58,571 bases of DNA from positions 1-58,571 of the forward strand of contig JAGXRK010000010.1 of assembly GCA_018335755.1 (NCBI GenBank). The letters are read 5' to 3'. This document shows positions 44,834-53,578 of the stretch, piece after piece (position 1 is the stretch's first letter; each line of letters begins with the position of its first letter). Source of the DNA: Ignavibacterium sp. (lineage in GTDB: Bacteria; Bacteroidota; Ignavibacteria; Ignavibacteriales; Ignavibacteriaceae). The position numbers and the translations under genes are program-made. Below the pieces are notes generated by a model. It saw only the letters and a program-made list of their open reading frames with translations. It was not told the DNA's origin and did no database searches.

Positions 44834-45994
44834 ATGAATAATGAAGCATACAAAAAACATGTAGGTATAGGCATCCCAGTTTTATTGCTGGGTGGCACTG
44901 AAAGACAGACCTTAGCCCTTGCTTCTGTCTTATTATCTGGAGGCTATAAGGTAACAGTATGGTGCTATTATGAATCAGATGCATCAATGATTTCTGAGCT
45001 GACAAAGATAGGTGCTGAAGTGCTTCTTCTTGGACTTAATAGGGCTGAGGGTTTGCTTTCACTTTTAGATAAACTGAAGAATCTGTGGAAGGGCATGAAA
45101 CCAGACATTATTCATGTACAATATATTGCCCCGGGTCTAATTCCAGTCATTGCCGCAAAGCTTGCGGGTATTAAAACAATTTTTGCTACAGTCCATCAAC
45201 CGGGAAGGGTTTATGGATGGAAGGAGAAGCTTTTTCTCAGAACGGCTGCGCGGCTTTGTACTGCTTTTTTCTGTAATTCAAAATCCGTAGAAGAGTCATG
45301 GTTTGGGGATAGCGAGATATTTGATCCAAATAGAGACTATAAAAAAAGAAAGCATTTCACTATTTACAATGGGGTTGATATTGAGCATATAGAACAAGTT
45401 GTAAATAGCACTGACCGGCAGAGTTTAAAGGGTTCTCTTGGCATATCTGACAGACCGGTTATAGGTGTTGTCGGAAGACTTCGATGGGAGAAGGGTCAGG
45501 ATATTTTAATCGAAGCAATGCCGGAGGTTGTCAGAGCGATACCAAGCGCGATGCTCCTTGTTGTCGGTGACGGGCCTGATCGTATGAGCTTGGAGCAAAG
45601 AGCGAAGAGTTTAGAGTTGGAAAATAATATTTTATGGCTTGGACAAAAATCACCTGAAGAAGTATATCAACTGTGCAGCATAATGGATGTAGTAGTTGTT
45701 CCCTCAAGATTTGAGGGGTTTGGGCTAACTGCTGCAGAAGCGATGTCTGCTTCACGGCCTGTTATAGGCAGTCGATTAGATGGTTTGACTGAAGTTGTTG
45801 CGAATGATGTTACAGGCTTGCTGGTATCCTCGGGTGATAGCGCTGCTCTTGGGCGTGCGCTAATAGATTTACTTTCAGATAAGGGCAAGGCAAAAGAAAT
45901 GGGAGAGAAGGGACGGATGCGTGTAGGGGAATTCTTCTCGGTGGAGAGGTTTCAGAATTCAGTACTTGCAGCCTATAAAGCCTTGGATACATAG
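44834..45994 (+). CDS. glycosyltransferase family 4
   Basis: 386 residues. GIPVLLLGGTERQTLALASV, FHNV-type IIHVQYIAPGLIPVIAAKL, IYNGVDIEHIEQV, VGRLRWEKGQDILIEAM and PSRFEGFGLTAAEAMSASRP (donor E-x7-E). A retaining GT-B transferase of the capM/wcaL type. Followed by about 220 bp without a gene before the polymerase. Confidence 0.92.
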   Translation: MNNEAYKKHVGIGIPVLLLGGTERQTLALASVLLSGGYKVTVWCYYESDASMISELTKIGAEVLLLGLNRAEGLLSLLDKLKNLWKGMKPDIIHVQYIAPGLIPVIAAKLAGIKTIFATVHQPGRVYGWKEKLFLRTAARLCTAFFCNSKSVEESWFGDSEIFDPNRDYKKRKHFTIYNGVDIEHIEQVVNSTDRQSLKGSLGISDRPVIGVVGRLRWEKGQDILIEAMPEVVRAIPSAMLLVVGDGPDRMSLEQRAKSLELENNILWLGQKSPEEVYQLCSIMDVVVVPSRFEGFGLTAAEAMSASRPVIGSRLDGLTEVVANDVTGLLVSSGDSAALGRALIDLLSDKGKAKEMGEKGRMRVGEFFSVERFQNSVLAAYKALDT

Positions 45995-46215
45995 TATTAT
46001 GCCTTGCAGTATGCAATATTGCAGACGCGTAGATTTCTCCTTATATAAAAATCTGGATTTTTACTATTTCAGGTTGGCAATCTCAGTTGCTGCGGTACCC
46101 GATATCCGCTTACTGAGGTTAAGTTGACGGACTTACGGACTTGAGGAAGTCATACAACATATAATTTAACTATTTTCTTTAGTCTTTTAAGAATAATAAG
46201 GTTACTGCCAACAAT

Positions 46216-47439
46216 ATGATAAATAAGAATCAGCGTGAAAAGCCATTTTCCATCGCAAGAAATCAAATGAAGTTACCTCTTATCATCTGGCTTGTTTTTG
46301 CAGGCAATATCATGGCGTTTACGGAAGGAAGTCTGATGGGTTATCGGTTAACAGGACTCGGATGGTTTTTGCCGCTGAGTTTTGCTGTGTTTATGGTACT
46401 GATGAGAATGGATAAAGTAAAATTTCCAATCTTACTATGGCTTCCCTGGATTATGGTTGTTTTTGGATATTATATGAATTCGAATTATCCTGCCTTACAA
46501 AGGAGTGTACAATTATTGTGTCCGATTCTAATAGGAATGGCGGTTTCAACTTATAGATATGAGGAAGCACATATGGAAAGAATTCTGCAGCTTTCTAAAT
46601 ATCTGGCAATCAGTCTTTTTGTGATTATTTTTTTTAGATTGGGTGTTTTAGTATCTGGGATGTTGCCGCCTACTACCGGTCTTTCAGGCCATTCTATGAC
46701 AGCCATATTGTTTAATATAATTTTTGCTACAAGTTATTCTTTCGGAAACAAAATTGATTTGCGTTGGTGGTGGTTTATGGCGACTATCCCTGTCATTGCG
46801 GTTACAAGAACTGCAATTGCTGTGATAGGGCTTACACTGCCATTATCATGGGGTCCTATGAAATTTAGCAGACGATTTATTTTGATTCTGATAATAATCA
46901 TTTTAGGTTTTGTGCTTTTTCATTCTCCCCGCATTCAGCACAAATCATTCCGGACAGGTGAAGGAGAGATGTCTGACGTATTAAGCAAAGATTTTTCTGA
47001 CAATGCCAGGTTTTTTATGTGGAAAAATTTTGATGAACAGATAAAAAGAAAACCATGGTTTGGTTATGGTGCCGGCGCCGGCGAGAAATTCGTTAGACAG
47101 ATTACGAATGATAAATCTGGCTACCCCCATAATGACTGGAGGCTGACACTTTATGACTATGGTATTTTCGGAACAACAATTTATGTATTATGCATTTTGA
47201 GTATGATGATTCATGCTTATAGACGTTCAAAAAAATCTTCGGATAAGAGCAGGCTGTTTTTTTTAGCAGGCGCATCATCTTTTATCCCGTTCATGTTGCT
47301 TATGTATACAGATAACATAATGGTATATGTTTCCTTCTTCGGCAATCTCCAGTTTACACTACTCGGAGTAGCCTATGGCGCTAAATCTCGGTTAGGAGCA
47401 TCTGTAACAACCAAAAAAAGATTAAAAGTAAGGTGGTGA
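46216..47439 (+). CDS. O-antigen polymerase/ligase-like membrane protein (Wzy/WaaL type)
   Basis: 407 residues, about ten membrane helices and a large periplasmic loop. The conserved block GYGAGAGEKF...SGYPHNDWRL with the His-Asn pair is the Wzy_C/O-antigen-ligase signature. It either polymerises repeat units or ligates the finished chain. Polymerases usually go with Wzx/Wzy export while this locus has an ABC exporter, so a ligase or a second pathway is possible. The 45995-46215 gap has no clear feature. Confidence 0.85.
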   Translation: MINKNQREKPFSIARNQMKLPLIIWLVFAGNIMAFTEGSLMGYRLTGLGWFLPLSFAVFMVLMRMDKVKFPILLWLPWIMVVFGYYMNSNYPALQRSVQLLCPILIGMAVSTYRYEEAHMERILQLSKYLAISLFVIIFFRLGVLVSGMLPPTTGLSGHSMTAILFNIIFATSYSFGNKIDLRWWWFMATIPVIAVTRTAIAVIGLTLPLSWGPMKFSRRFILILIIIILGFVLFHSPRIQHKSFRTGEGEMSDVLSKDFSDNARFFMWKNFDEQIKRKPWFGYGAGAGEKFVRQITNDKSGYPHNDWRLTLYDYGIFGTTIYVLCILSMMIHAYRRSKKSSDKSRLFFLAGASSFIPFMLLMYTDNIMVYVSFFGNLQFTLLGVAYGAKSRLGASVTTKKRLKVRW

Positions 47440-47506
47440 TGCTATAAAGATCAGAAATTATTTATATGTTCCAGTAGAACGTCGGGATACTATTTTTATT
47501 CGCTTT

Positions 47507-48463
47507 ATGGCAATATTACTTATTACGAATTCACACCTTGATCATCTCTATCCAATATTCCAGCTTGGCACGGGAGGTGCCATAGGCAATTCTCTATTCT
47601 TCATGCTTTCAGGATACGGGCTTGCTTTAAGCTGGGAGAAAGAAAAAAGAAAATTCCCTCAATGGTACAAAAGGCGAATACTCAGAATTTATCCCTCGCT
47701 TATACTTGTTGTTGGTATCTTCGATTTGTTTATGAGAGGTAGCTGGAAATCCTGGACATTTCTGGATTATCTTACTGCTTTCACCTGGCCGACACCCGCA
47801 TGGTTCATATCAGCACTCATGCTATTTTATATAGTTGTTTTCATCATGCTTAAAAAGAGAAACCAGAATGCTTTTCTTTTTGCTATATTCCTGCTTTTCA
47901 TCCCATATTTTTATATGTATTTTACCTATCTTGACATATCCCAATACAATATAGAGGGTCCGGGGTACTTTAAATGGATATTTTATTTGCAGATTATGCT
48001 GTTTGGATGCTTTCTGGCTTACCGTTCCAGGAAAATAGAATTCAAGAATCCTTATAGCCTCATCTGCTTAATAGTGGCTTTAACCTTATATTTTGTTGCA
48101 GGCATAAACTTCATAAAAGGCAATTATGCAGAATATCAATTTACAATACACCTGCTTACTTTTGCTATAGCTTATTTTATCTTTACTGCATCAAGATCTT
48201 TATTTGTTCTTGAAAAAATCATGGGCAATAAAAAACTATCGTACATGATTACGTTTGTTTCAGGATTAACGCTTGAAATCTATCTTTTGCAATATTATGT
48301 TTACAGTAACGTGGTTGTTACATCGTTGTTTTTCCCTATAAATATTATTGTTTTTTGGATTCTTGTAGTATCTCTGGCATTTGTTATTTTCAGAATGGCT
48401 GACTTTTTAAGAACCCTGTTATCATCTAATCTTATAAAAAAAAGTATTACCTGTATTAGATAA
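47507..48463 (+). CDS. acyltransferase 3 family protein, start uncertain
   Basis: 318 residues from ATG 47507, about nine membrane helices, ending KKSITCIR. SLFFMLSGYGLALSWEKEKR and WYKRRILRIYPSL are the acyltransferase-3 blocks of sugar O-acetylases. The frame stays open upstream to 47432 and reads RNYLYVPVERRDTIFIRF, matching the expected family N-terminus, but offers no ATG/GTG/TTG; the first plausible codon is ATA 47444 behind AGGTGGTGAT. Either a rare start, a mutated start or a small frameshift near 47440. Confidence 0.82.
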   Translation: MAILLITNSHLDHLYPIFQLGTGGAIGNSLFFMLSGYGLALSWEKEKRKFPQWYKRRILRIYPSLILVVGIFDLFMRGSWKSWTFLDYLTAFTWPTPAWFISALMLFYIVVFIMLKKRNQNAFLFAIFLLFIPYFYMYFTYLDISQYNIEGPGYFKWIFYLQIMLFGCFLAYRSRKIEFKNPYSLICLIVALTLYFVAGINFIKGNYAEYQFTIHLLTFAIAYFIFTASRSLFVLEKIMGNKKLSYMITFVSGLTLEIYLLQYYVYSNVVVTSLFFPINIIVFWILVVSLAFVIFRMADFLRTLLSSNLIKKSITCIR

Positions 48464-48471
48464 ATTAAGCT

Positions 48472-49446
48472 ATGCCATCTCCTTTAGTCTCAGTGGTCAT
48501 CCCTCTATTCAATAAGGAAAGAGATGTTCTGCGTGCAGTCAGTTCAGTCTTGTCCCAGACCATTCCTGATTTCGAAATTATTATTGTAAATGATGGTTCA
48601 ACAGACAAAGGCCCTGAGATTGTTAAATCAATAAATGATCATAGAATCAGAGTTATTGATCAACCAAATGCCGGGGTATCTGCAGCACGGAATAGAGGTA
48701 TCGATGAAGCGGAATCAGATTGCATAGCGTTTATTGATGCTGATGATGAATGGATGAATGATTTTCTTGAGACCATAATGCGGTTGCGCGAGAAATTCCC
48801 AATATGTGATGTTTTCGCAACTAACTATTCTTATCGAAGGAAAAATAAATATAATCGTCAGACAATTATAAGGGGTTTGCCTAATGGGTTTAGGGAAGGC
48901 GTCGTGATCGATTACTTCAAGATTGCGGCGCAATCAGATCCGCCAATATGGTCTTCTGCTGTGGCAGTAACAAAGAAAGCGCTGCAAGCTATCGGCGGAT
49001 TTCCCATTAATGTGACTTCGGGTGAAGATCTTCTGACATGGGCGAGACTTGCTGTGAATTATCAAATAGCATATACAATCCAACCAAAAGCATATTTCCA
49101 TCAAGCGGAGATTCTTGCAGACCCTCCCCGAAGGCCCCAAAGCCCGGATGTTGTGGGTGAGCAGCTCAAAGTGCTCCTTACCGGAGGCCATAAGTCCAAG
49201 ATCGATGGTTTATCAGAATATATCGCTTTATGGCATAGAATGCGGGCTAACATCTTTATCAGGCTTAATAGATCGAACGAAGCCAGAAAAGAGATATTTA
49301 AAGCAATCTCTTATTCGAAGTTATCATTAAAATTATGCCTCTTAACTTTTTTAACAATACTGCCCTTTAATGTCGCAAAGAAGTTTATTAAGCTGTTTAA
49401 GATCTTTGGAGCATTCAAGATAAAACAGTCTCAGCAATGCATATAG
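48472..49446 (+). CDS. glycosyltransferase family 2
   Basis: 324 residues. PLVSVVIPLFNKERDVLRAV, IIVNDGSTDKGPEIV, NAGVSAARNRGIDEA, FIDADDEWM (DxD) and SGEDLLTWARLA. Inverting GT-A enzyme. It overlaps the next GT4 gene by 10 nt, so the two are translated together. Confidence 0.92.
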   Translation: MPSPLVSVVIPLFNKERDVLRAVSSVLSQTIPDFEIIIVNDGSTDKGPEIVKSINDHRIRVIDQPNAGVSAARNRGIDEAESDCIAFIDADDEWMNDFLETIMRLREKFPICDVFATNYSYRRKNKYNRQTIIRGLPNGFREGVVIDYFKIAAQSDPPIWSSAVAVTKKALQAIGGFPINVTSGEDLLTWARLAVNYQIAYTIQPKAYFHQAEILADPPRRPQSPDVVGEQLKVLLTGGHKSKIDGLSEYIALWHRMRANIFIRLNRSNEARKEIFKAISYSKLSLKLCLLTFLTILPFNVAKKFIKLFKIFGAFKIKQSQQCI

Positions 49447-50639
49447 CTATCATCTGGCAGCGTTTTTTGCCGTATCATTGGGCACGCATTAGATATTCTA
49501 ACAAGCGGTTACAAGCGTTAGGCTATAGTTTAAGTGCGATTGAAGTTGCCTCTCAGGATTCTACCTATGGATTTCCAGCAAATATCGTTAATGACAAATT
49601 AAACTATAATTGCTGTTTCCCGGGGGAAAATTATCATAGTCGTAAAGCTAAAGAAATATATAAAAAAGTTTTGTCCGTACTCGAAGACCTTAACCCCGAT
49701 ATTGTTTTTGCTCCGGCAATCGCATTCCCTGAAGGTATTGCTGCCGTAGCATATCGCATTAATAGTGGAGCAAGAGCAGTGACAATGGATGATGCCTGGG
49801 AGTATACAGACAAGAAAGGTTTTATAACAAATTTTATTAAGCAAAATATTTATCTCAATGCCGACGCTGCTTTTGTGCCTGCTGTTTCACATCAATCATA
49901 TTACATTGGGTTAGGGTTTGCAAAGGAACGTATAATTTTTGGCGTTGATGTAGTTGATAATGACTATTTTGCTGAACAAGCTGGCATATCGCGTCGAAAC
50001 GAATCGCAAATAAGGGATGTACTTCAGTTGCCGAATAATTATTTTCTTTTTGTTGGAAGAGTTTTACCACGCAAGGGCATTGCAACCTTGTTGGACGCTT
50101 ATAAGAAGTATCGTGAGATAGTCACAGGAGTAGCATGGGATATTCTATTGGTTGGCGCAGGAGAGTATTTGAATTCATTGCGGTCAAAATTCAGCGGTCT
50201 CGCCGGACTCCGCTTTGTAGGCAGGCAATTTGGCAATGACCTCTGTCAATATTATGGATTAGCTAACGCCTTAATTGTACCAAGTGAATCGGATCCATGG
50301 GGCCTCGTAGTAAACGAAGGAATGGCATCTGGTCTTCCTGTCGTTGTTAGCAGAGGTTGCGGTGCAGCTAAACCATTAGTTAAAGAAGGAGAAAATGGTT
50401 GGACATTTGAACCGGGCGATTCTGATAACTTAGCTAATATTATGGCACGTTTTTCGACTTTGCCGGAATATGAAAGAACACTCATGGGCAAGAAGTCAAA
50501 GGAAATAATCTCTCACTGGTCGCTGGACAGATTTGCCGAAGGTGTTTTACAGGCTCTAACAATTCCAAAACGAGAACCAGCAGGGATTATCGCAAATATA
50601 CTAACACGGCTTTGGAAAGGTCGCGTAAGGGTTTATTAA
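49437..50639 (+). CDS. glycosyltransferase family 4
   Basis: 400 residues. N-terminus HIAIIWQRFLPYHWARIRYS, middle FLFVGRVLPRKGIATLLDAY, donor site VPSESDPWGLVVNEGMASGL (E-x7-E). Retaining GT-B fold. Last gene of the AT-rich glycan block; after it come repeats and the ATPase/toxin-antitoxin segment. Confidence 0.92.
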   Translation: MHIAIIWQRFLPYHWARIRYSNKRLQALGYSLSAIEVASQDSTYGFPANIVNDKLNYNCCFPGENYHSRKAKEIYKKVLSVLEDLNPDIVFAPAIAFPEGIAAVAYRINSGARAVTMDDAWEYTDKKGFITNFIKQNIYLNADAAFVPAVSHQSYYIGLGFAKERIIFGVDVVDNDYFAEQAGISRRNESQIRDVLQLPNNYFLFVGRVLPRKGIATLLDAYKKYREIVTGVAWDILLVGAGEYLNSLRSKFSGLAGLRFVGRQFGNDLCQYYGLANALIVPSESDPWGLVVNEGMASGLPVVVSRGCGAAKPLVKEGENGWTFEPGDSDNLANIMARFSTLPEYERTLMGKKSKEIISHWSLDRFAEGVLQALTIPKREPAGIIANILTRLWKGRVRVY

Positions 50640-50666
50640 GTCTATTGAAGCATACCCAAATCCAAG

Positions 50667-50750
50667 ACCTACACCTCCGAGGTGTAAGTAATTGCCTACG
50701 GAATTCTCCAGGCGCTTGAGTTTGAATCCCTGCGAAAATAGTTGACAATG
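50667..50750 (+). repeat. palindrome-headed repeat (ACACCTCCGAGGTGT), copy 1
   Basis: A 15-nt palindrome (50671-50685), then AAGTAATTGC, CTTGAG near 50717 and CTGCGAAAATA. The same order stands at 52367-52455. The rest of the 50640-51022 gap holds an ATTCCGGACAAGCCGGAAT palindrome at 50886-50905 and the AT-rich operator-like site below. Confidence 0.7.
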
Positions 50751-50971
50751 AAAATCTGTTTTCTCCGCAACCTTTTGCCAATCGTCTGCTGCCTCGATTA
50801 ATAGGGTATTATTAGCCCGGCAACTAAATATCACAAGATCTCATCCTCGCTTGTCGGGGATCAGACAGCGTAACAAATTGAATTCAAAGAAAGATTCCGG
50901 ACAAGCCGGAATGACAGAATTCGAGTATTTGCTTGCCGGTTTAACAGCTATTTATTTTGTATAATTTCTGA

Positions 50972-51007
50972 TATAATACTGACTAAATTAAGCATAATAT
51001 AGTCAGT
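50972..51007 (+). promoter_or_regulatory. candidate -10 box and operator-like inverted repeat
   Basis: TATAAT (50972-50977) is followed at once by ACTGACTA (50978-50985) and its exact complement TAGTCAGT (51000-51007), 16 nt before the ATPase ATG. A repressor site over the start of transcription would fit, but no -35 is clear. Confidence 0.35.
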
Positions 51008-51022
51008 TAATAGACAATATTA

Positions 51023-52153
51023 ATGTATATTACTCAAAGACAATTAGGAAATTTGCAGAGATTGCTTGAACCAGGGAAAGTTGTTATTATTTATGGCCCC
51101 CGCCGATGTGGTAAGACCACTCTGATCAATGAATTCCTCAAAGGGATTTCTTTACGCTATCTTGCTGTAAGTGGTGAAGATATTATCACTCAAAATTATT
51201 TGAGCAGCCAGTTAGTTGAAAAGTTATTATCCTTTGTGGGGGAAAATAAATTGCTTGTTGTTGACGAGGCGCAGAAGGTTAAAAACATCGGACTTAATCT
51301 CAAGTTGATAATTGATCATGTTAAGGATATAGCAATTGTAGCTACAGGGTCCTCGTCATTCGATCTTGCCAGGGATATCGGAGAACCGCTCACAGGAAGA
51401 AAATATACCCTGAAGCTTTTTCCGATAGCCCAGCTTGAACTGAGCAGTATCGAAAGCAGGGGACAGACAGAAGCTAATCTGGAAAGCAGGCTGATCTACG
51501 GGTCCTATCCGGAAATAGTTTTAATGAAGGATAACAGACTGCGGGAACGTTATCTGAAGGAATTAATCAGTTCCTACTTATACAGGGATATCCTCGAACT
51601 CGAAGGAGTGAAACATTCAAGTAAGTTGGCCAGGCTTTTACAGCTTATCGCCTTCCAGATAGGCAAGGAGATTTCATACAATGAACTCGGCACTCAACTT
51701 GGTATGAGTAAAAACACTGTGGAACGCTATCTTGATCTTCTGGAAAAAACCTTTGTTATCTTCAAGCTTGCAGGTTTCAGCAGAAATCTTCGCAAGGAAA
51801 TAAGCAAGAATCCACGTTATTATTTCATTGATAACGGTGTTCGTAATGCACTCATCAGCAATTTTAATCCCCTGGAATTAAGGGATGATATAGGGATGCT
51901 CTGGGAGAATTATCTGATCGCCGAGCGCCTGAAGAAGCAGGAATATCAGTCTATTATAGCGAACAATTTTTTTTGGCGGACATATGACAGAAAAGAGATA
52001 GACTTTATTGAGGAGACGGCCGGGCGAATTTATGGATATGAAATGAAATGGGCTCAGAAAAAGCCTGGTCCTCCCAGGGAATGGATTGCGGCATACAAAA
52101 ATGCTGAGTATAAGGTTATAACAAAAGAAAATTATCTTGAGTTTATTGTTTAA
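51023..52153 (+). CDS. DUF4143 AAA-type ATPase
   Basis: 376 residues of the COG1373 family. Walker A YGPRRCGKTTLINEF (about 24-38), Walker B LLVVDEAQ, sensor TGSSSFDL, then a winged-helix-like middle (GKEISYNELGTQLGMSKNTV) and the C-terminal DUF4143 domain ending with a nuclease-like RKEIDFIEE...GYEMKW segment. Role of the family is unknown; linked to mobile DNA and defence by context in many genomes. Stop TAA is shared with the TTAA end of MITE copy E. Confidence 0.88.
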   Translation: MYITQRQLGNLQRLLEPGKVVIIYGPRRCGKTTLINEFLKGISLRYLAVSGEDIITQNYLSSQLVEKLLSFVGENKLLVVDEAQKVKNIGLNLKLIIDHVKDIAIVATGSSSFDLARDIGEPLTGRKYTLKLFPIAQLELSSIESRGQTEANLESRLIYGSYPEIVLMKDNRLRERYLKELISSYLYRDILELEGVKHSSKLARLLQLIAFQIGKEISYNELGTQLGMSKNTVERYLDLLEKTFVIFKLAGFSRNLRKEISKNPRYYFIDNGVRNALISNFNPLELRDDIGMLWENYLIAERLKKQEYQSIIANNFFWRTYDRKEIDFIEETAGRIYGYEMKWAQKKPGPPREWIAAYKNAEYKVITKENYLEFIV

Positions 52154-52360
52154 CCCGAAAACTGCATTTAACCGTAATCATGCAGGCTTATGCGCATCAA
52201 AACCTCTCCAACGCAGGATTTGGGTCTGATAACAACAAATCGTCCGGAATGAAGACGTGCAGGGATGCCGGATATATAACCGCCTTCAAAGGAGCTGCCG
52301 GAGAGCTTTTACTGCCCACATGCCTGCATGAATTTAATTGAAATGCAGTTTTCGGGTTAA
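52150..52360 (+). repeat. TTAA-ended MITE, copy E (intact, 211 bp)
   Basis: TTAACCCGAAAACTGCATTT on the left and its exact complement ending TTCGGGTTAA at 52360. Same length as copy C. The left TTAA (52150-52153) contains the ATPase stop codon. Separated by more than 40 kb from the next copy, so the family is spread through the genome. Confidence 0.9.
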
Positions 52361-52366
52361 AGAAAG

Positions 52367-52455
52367 ACCCACACATCCGAGGTGTAAGTAATTGCTGTAG
52401 CTTTATTACCGGCCTTGAGCACGAACCTCTGCGAGAATAATGGAGTTTGACAGTT
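52367..52455 (+). repeat. palindrome-headed repeat, copy 2
   Basis: ACACATCCGAGGTGTAAGTA at 52371-52390, then CTTGAG and CTGCGAGAATAATGG and TTTGACAG, aligned with 50667-50750. It lies directly after MITE copy E. Confidence 0.7.
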
Positions 52456-52506
52456 GCACTGCAATGAATTACAATGAAGTATGCTGTGGAAAAGGGGGGA
52501 AAAGAT

Positions 52507-52764
52507 ATGAACTCTCAATTGACAGTCAGATTGCCTGACAACCTTGAAAAAGACATCTCTATGCTTGCCAAAAAGCTTCACTTGAGGCGGGCTGATGTTG
52601 TAAGAATGGCATTGGAGATATTCGTGAAAGAGACTGCTGGATCAAACGAGAGCAGCCCTTATGACAGGGTAAAGAGCCTTCTCGGAAGTGTTTCGACCGG
52701 TATCTCTGACCTCGGGGAGTCACACCGGGAGCACCTTTTGAGGAAATTCAGACGCAGTGCATAG
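52507..52764 (+). CDS. ribbon-helix-helix (CopG-like) antitoxin
   Basis: 85 residues from ATG 52507 (GGGGGGA site 7-12 nt before); the frame from 52474 has no better start. QLTVRLPDNLEKDISMLAKK and RRADVVRMALEIFV is the RHH fold that binds DNA and represses the operon, with a C-terminal toxin-binding tail. Overlaps the PIN toxin gene by 8 nt. Confidence 0.88.
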   Translation: MNSQLTVRLPDNLEKDISMLAKKLHLRRADVVRMALEIFVKETAGSNESSPYDRVKSLLGSVSTGISDLGESHREHLLRKFRRSA

Positions 52765-53167
52765 AATGGTGCTTGATACAGGTGTGTTTGTTGCTCTGCT
52801 TGATAAAAGCGAGCAGAATCACGAGCGTTGCGTCTATTTTTTTAAGGGGTTTAAAGGTGAACTTTTCACTACGGAACCGGTACTTACGGAGACCCTCTAT
52901 CTTCTTGGACCTGCGATAAAAGCTCAGCATTCATGCATTGATTTTATATTGAAGGGTGGGGCAACTCTTGTCCCCCAGTCACGGGCAAGTCTATTGCGGG
53001 CATCTGATCTCATGAAGAAATATGAAGACATTCCAATGGATTTTGCGGATGCAACGCTTGTATCTCTTGCTGAAGAGATGGAACTGGCCGGGATACTCAC
53101 TCTTGACCGAAGAGGTTTTGGAGCTTACCGTATGCGCGGCAAAAAAGCCTTCAGGATTTTTCCTTAA
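52757..53167 (+). CDS. vapC: VapC-family PIN toxin
   Basis: 136 residues from GTG 52757 (ATG 52766 is equally possible). MVLDTGVFVALLD (Asp), EPVLTETLYLLG (Glu), DFADATLVSLAEE (Asp) and TLDRRGFGAYR. Ribonuclease toxin partner of the RHH antitoxin; sequence is unlike the PIN protein at 25837. Followed by a palindromic repeat and a 400-bp gap. Confidence 0.9.
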   Translation: MHRMVLDTGVFVALLDKSEQNHERCVYFFKGFKGELFTTEPVLTETLYLLGPAIKAQHSCIDFILKGGATLVPQSRASLLRASDLMKKYEDIPMDFADATLVSLAEEMELAGILTLDRRGFGAYRMRGKKAFRIFP

Positions 53168-53212
53168 AGACCTGCACCTCCGAGGTGTAGGTAATTGCTC
53201 CTGCGAAAATGA
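53167..53212 (+). repeat. palindrome-headed repeat, copy 3 (short)
   Basis: CACCTCCGAGGTG at 53175-53187 with GTAATTGC and CTGCGAAAAT as in copies 1-2 but without the middle part. It begins at the vapC stop. Confidence 0.65.
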
Positions 53213-53502
53213 GCATTGAAGTCTTTGCATTTATGTTGCTTCAGGTTTTTGTATAGGTCTGTCATTCCGGCAATCTGTTGAGCCGGAATCCAGTGACTTT
53301 GTTTTCTGAAGAATTATTTTTTTCAAGGCTTGCAGGGAAGATCATCATAATAAACAGTTTACTGAGGAGTGCATAAATAAGGCATCATTATTGAAAAATC
53401 CCCCCTTTCCCCTCTTTGCCATCCTTCGACAAGCTCAGGATGACAACTGTCATGGTGAGCTTGTCGAACTGTCAACCCATCTTCTTTGGTCTGCCTCGGG
53501 CG

Positions 53503-53570
53503 GGTAGGGCAGGAGAGATTTTACAATTAATGTCTTCATACTTATGACGTTATTAGACTCCTGCCCTACC
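53503..53570. repeat. 68-bp element with 13-bp perfect inverted ends
   Basis: GGTAGGGCAGGAG (53503-53515) and CTCCTGCCCTACC (53558-53570) end 8 bp before the GT4 start. The rest of 53213-53502 contains only fragments of common palindromes (CATTCCGG, CCTTCGACAAGCTCAGGATG against CATGGTGAGCTTGTCGAAC). Confidence 0.65.
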
Positions 53571-53578
53571 GTTATCCG

